Shown one piece after another: positions 62,253 through 64,000 of a DNA stretch of 64,000 nucleotides. The translations under genes and the position numbers were made by a program. The notes below the pieces were generated by a model that worked only from the letters and a program-made list of their open reading frames with translations, had not been told where the DNA came from and ran no database searches. The stretch lies in assembly GCF_003640395.1 (NCBI RefSeq), contig NZ_RBZQ01000001.1:310001-374000 (forward strand). The letters are read 5' to 3'. Origin of the DNA: Stutzerimonas urumqiensis (GTDB lineage Bacteria; Pseudomonadota; Gammaproteobacteria; Pseudomonadales; Pseudomonadaceae). The stretch's first letter is position 1. Each line of letters starts with the position of its first letter.

Positions 62253-63142
62253 AGGTCGTCGCCTTTGCGGTACTGGTTGATGATCGCGGAGAAGTCCAAC
62301 CCGCCGTGCCCCTGCGCGCTGAAGGCCTGGTAGAGCTGCTGGGCGAGGGCGCCGAGGATCACCGGCTGGCGGATCTGCCTGGCCGCTTCGGTGGCCAGGC
62401 CCAGGTCCTTGAGCATCAGGTCGCTGCCGAAGCCGCCGGAGTAGCCGCGCGCAGCCGGCGCCGTTTCGATCACGCCGGGGAAGGGGTTGTAGGTGTCCGA
62501 GCTCCAGCAGCGGCCGCTGGAGGTGTTGATCACGCCGGCGAGGGTCTTCGCGTCCATCCCGAGGGCGACACCGAGGCTCATGGCTTCGGCCACGCCGATC
62601 ATCGAGATGCCGAGCAGCATGTTGTTCGCCACCTTGGCGACCTGGCCGTTGCCGGCCGCGCCGCAGTGCACGATGTTCTTGCCCATCGCGGCGAGGATCG
62701 GCTGGGCGAAGGCGAAGTCTTCGGTCGCGCCGCCGACCATGAAGGTCAGGGTGCCGGCCGCCGCGCCGCCGGTGCCGCCGGAGACAGGCGCATCGAGCAT
62801 CGGGTTGCCGTGGGCGCGGGCGGCCTCTGCCACCTCGCGGGCGCTGTGCGGGTCGATGGTCGAGCAGTCGATCAGCCGCACGCCGGGGCGCACGCGGGCG
62901 AGCAGGCCGTCGTCGCCGAGGTAGACGGCTTTCACGTGCGCGGCGGCGGGCAGCATGGTGATGATGAGTTCGGCGTCGCCGGTGGCGATCTCGGCGGGCG
63001 AGTGGGCCGTCGCGCCGGCTTCGACCAGGCTGCCGACGGCCGCTTCCGAAAGGTCGAATACGCTCAGCCGGTGGCCGGCCTTGAGCAGGTTGCGGGCCAT
63101 GGGCGCACCCATGTTGCCGAGGCCGATGAATCCGATGTGCAT
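62249..63142 (-). CDS. mmsB: 3-hydroxyisobutyrate dehydrogenase
   Basis: A 297-residue beta-hydroxyacid dehydrogenase. N-terminal NAD-binding motif GFIGLGNMGAPMARNLLKAGH, substrate motif DAPVSGGTGGAAAGTL, catalytic lysine in GNGQVAKVANNMLLG, and the C-terminal LMLKDLGLATEAA. It oxidises 3-hydroxyisobutyrate to methylmalonate semialdehyde. It lies between two crotonase-like genes and is coupled to the hydrolase downstream. The semialdehyde dehydrogenase MmsA is not within the window. Confidence 0.93.
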   Translation of the reverse strand: MHIGFIGLGNMGAPMARNLLKAGHRLSVFDLSEAAVGSLVEAGATAHSPAEIATGDAELIITMLPAAAHVKAVYLGDDGLLARVRPGVRLIDCSTIDPHSAREVAEAARAHGNPMLDAPVSGGTGGAAAGTLTFMVGGATEDFAFAQPILAAMGKNIVHCGAAGNGQVAKVANNMLLGISMIGVAEAMSLGVALGMDAKTLAGVINTSSGRCWSSDTYNPFPGVIETAPAARGYSGGFGSDLMLKDLGLATEAARQIRQPVILGALAQQLYQAFSAQGHGGLDFSAIINQYRKGDDL

Positions 63143-63222
63143 GAGGTGTTCCTCTTGTTCTTGTTGTCGGGTCTGGCGCGATCGCCGGGGCGATGGGCTG
63201 CCAGCCTATACGCCGGTTCGAC

Positions 63223-63254
63223 GGCGGGTTGTTCGCTTCGCTCCTGAACCCGCC
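63223..63254. repeat. Inverted repeat upstream of mmsB
   Basis: GGCGGGTT (63223-63230) pairs with AACCCGCC (63247-63254), separated by 16 nt containing TTCGCTTCGCTC. A single hairpin element like those in the 59 kb region; neither a promoter nor a terminator feature is obvious. Confidence 0.6.
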
Positions 63255-63313
63255 CTACGGGCTGTGTGGGCGCCGTAGGGTGCGTTCGCGGAGCGCTGCA
63301 CCGGACGGTCTGT

Positions 63314-64000
63314 TCAACGATGCCTGAAGTCCGGTTTGCGCTTTTCGGCGAAGGCGCTCATGCCTTCCTTCTGATCCGCGGTGGCGAATACGGCATGGAA
63401 CACCCGCCGCTCGAAGCGGATGCCTTCGGCCAGCGTGGTCTCGAAGGCGCGGTTGACGCTCTCCTTGATCATCATGGTCGCCGGCAGCGATTTCTCGGCG
63501 ATCTGCCGGGCGGCCTCGAGCGCTTCGTCGATCAGCTTGTCCACCGGCACGATGCGCGACACCAGCCCGGATCGCTCGGCTTCCTCGGCATCCATCTGCC
63601 GGCCGGTCAGGCACAGGTCCATCGCCTTGGCCTTGCCGATGGCTCGCGTCAGCCGCTGGGTGCCGCCGATGCCGGGCAGCACGCCGAGGTTGACCTCCGG
63701 CTGGCCGAAGCGCGCGTTGTCGGCGGCGATGATGAAGTCGCACATCAGCGCCAGCTCGCAGCCGCCGCCGAGCGCGTAGCCGGCCACGGCGGCGATCAGC
63801 GGCTTGCGCCGGGTGGCGATGCGGTCGGCCTCGGCGAAGAAGTCGTCAAGATAGACCTGCGGGTAGGCGAGGGCGGCCATCTCCTTGATGTCGGCGCCGG
63901 CGGCGAAGGCCTTCGGCGAGCCGGTCAGCACCACGCAGCCGATGCCGGGGTCGGCCTCCAGTTCGCCGAGGGCGGCGTTGAGCTCGCTGATCAACTCGGC
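63314..64000 (-). CDS. Enoyl-CoA hydratase, 5' end beyond the window
   Basis: The visible 228 codons cover most of a crotonase: [20 protein letters not shown] (oxyanion-hole loop), [44 protein letters not shown] with the glutamates of the hydratase active site, and the C-terminal helix [17 protein letters not shown]. The start codon lies past position 64000; internal TTG at 63994 is not a start. It leads the minus-strand valine-degradation operon (methacrylyl-CoA hydration), followed by 170 bp and mmsB. Confidence 0.93.
   Translation of the reverse strand, partial: AELISELNAALGELEADPGIGCVVLTGSPKAFAAGADIKEMAALAYPQVYLDDFFAEADRIATRRKPLIAAVAGYALGGGCELALMCDFIIAADNARFGQPEVNLGVLPGIGGTQRLTRAIGKAKAMDLCLTGRQMDAEEAERSGLVSRIVPVDKLIDEALEAARQIAEKSLPATMMIKESVNRAFETTLAEGIRFERRVFHAVFATADQKEGMSAFAEKRKPDFRHR

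Noticed and set aside
1..64000. CRISPR array or known anti-phage operon
   Set aside because: No regularly spaced repeats with unique spacers and no cas genes; the only regular repeats are attC sites and intergenic repeats.

Overview
The window is GC-rich chromosomal DNA of a Pseudomonadaceae member, most likely of the Pseudomonas (Stutzerimonas) stutzeri group. Three things point there: the gene order of the housekeeping blocks, an OprD-type porin at the proS/dps locus, and a chromosomal integron whose 73-bp attC sites are of the P. stutzeri kind. No species-level marker was compared, so the genus is secure and the species is an inference.

Layout. 1-240: 5' part of an ArsC-type reductase. 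402-8091: YihY membrane protein, periplasmic catalase and its ankyrin partner (katB-ankB), a TlpA-like lipoprotein, a lytic transglycosylase, a lipoprotein and proS. 8108-13768: oprD porin, HIT protein, slyX, a membrane/cold-shock fusion, dps and aspS. 13858-22319: yebC, ruvCAB and the tol-pal operon (ybgC-tolQRAB-pal-cpoB), closed by a terminator. 22390-31274: queE-queC, tRNA-Lys, nadA, a BepA-like protease, tusA-like, bcp, gcvR, dapA-bamC, a long-form purC and tRNA-Ser. 31275-41832: an intergenic region with a DnaA-box palindrome, a Sel1 protein, an SSF-fused hybrid histidine kinase, GNAT, azlCD, an MFS/acyltransferase fusion, an SBF transporter, rdgC, and tRNA-Val and tRNA-Asp. 42115-50463: topB with a candidate LexA box, two small unknown genes, a divergent class A beta-lactamase/AmpR pair, ccoG and a MocR regulator.

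50528-56919 is the most distinctive region. It is a mobile-type integron: IntI integrase on the minus strand, a promoter overlapped by a candidate LexA box, an attI region with a candidate outward promoter, and eleven gene cassettes separated by eleven attC sites. Cassette boundaries can be set to the base because the outer R'' and R' cores of each cassette are complementary. The cassettes are AT-richer than the host DNA and mostly encode unrecognised proteins. Six consecutive cassettes (5-10) encode small multi-pass membrane proteins. Cassette 8 is broken by a one-base frameshift, the reading frame of cassette 7 runs through its own attC, and cassettes 2 and 3 show features of HEPN-like proteins.

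57084-64000: a DUF2231-like membrane protein with a PQQ/sorbosone-type dehydrogenase, a SnoaL-like protein, a 700-bp repeat-rich intergenic region, and a valine/branched-chain acyl-CoA degradation operon on the minus strand (enoyl-CoA hydratase, mmsB, 3-hydroxyisobutyryl-CoA hydrolase-like, acyl-CoA dehydrogenase). The operon continues past the window end.
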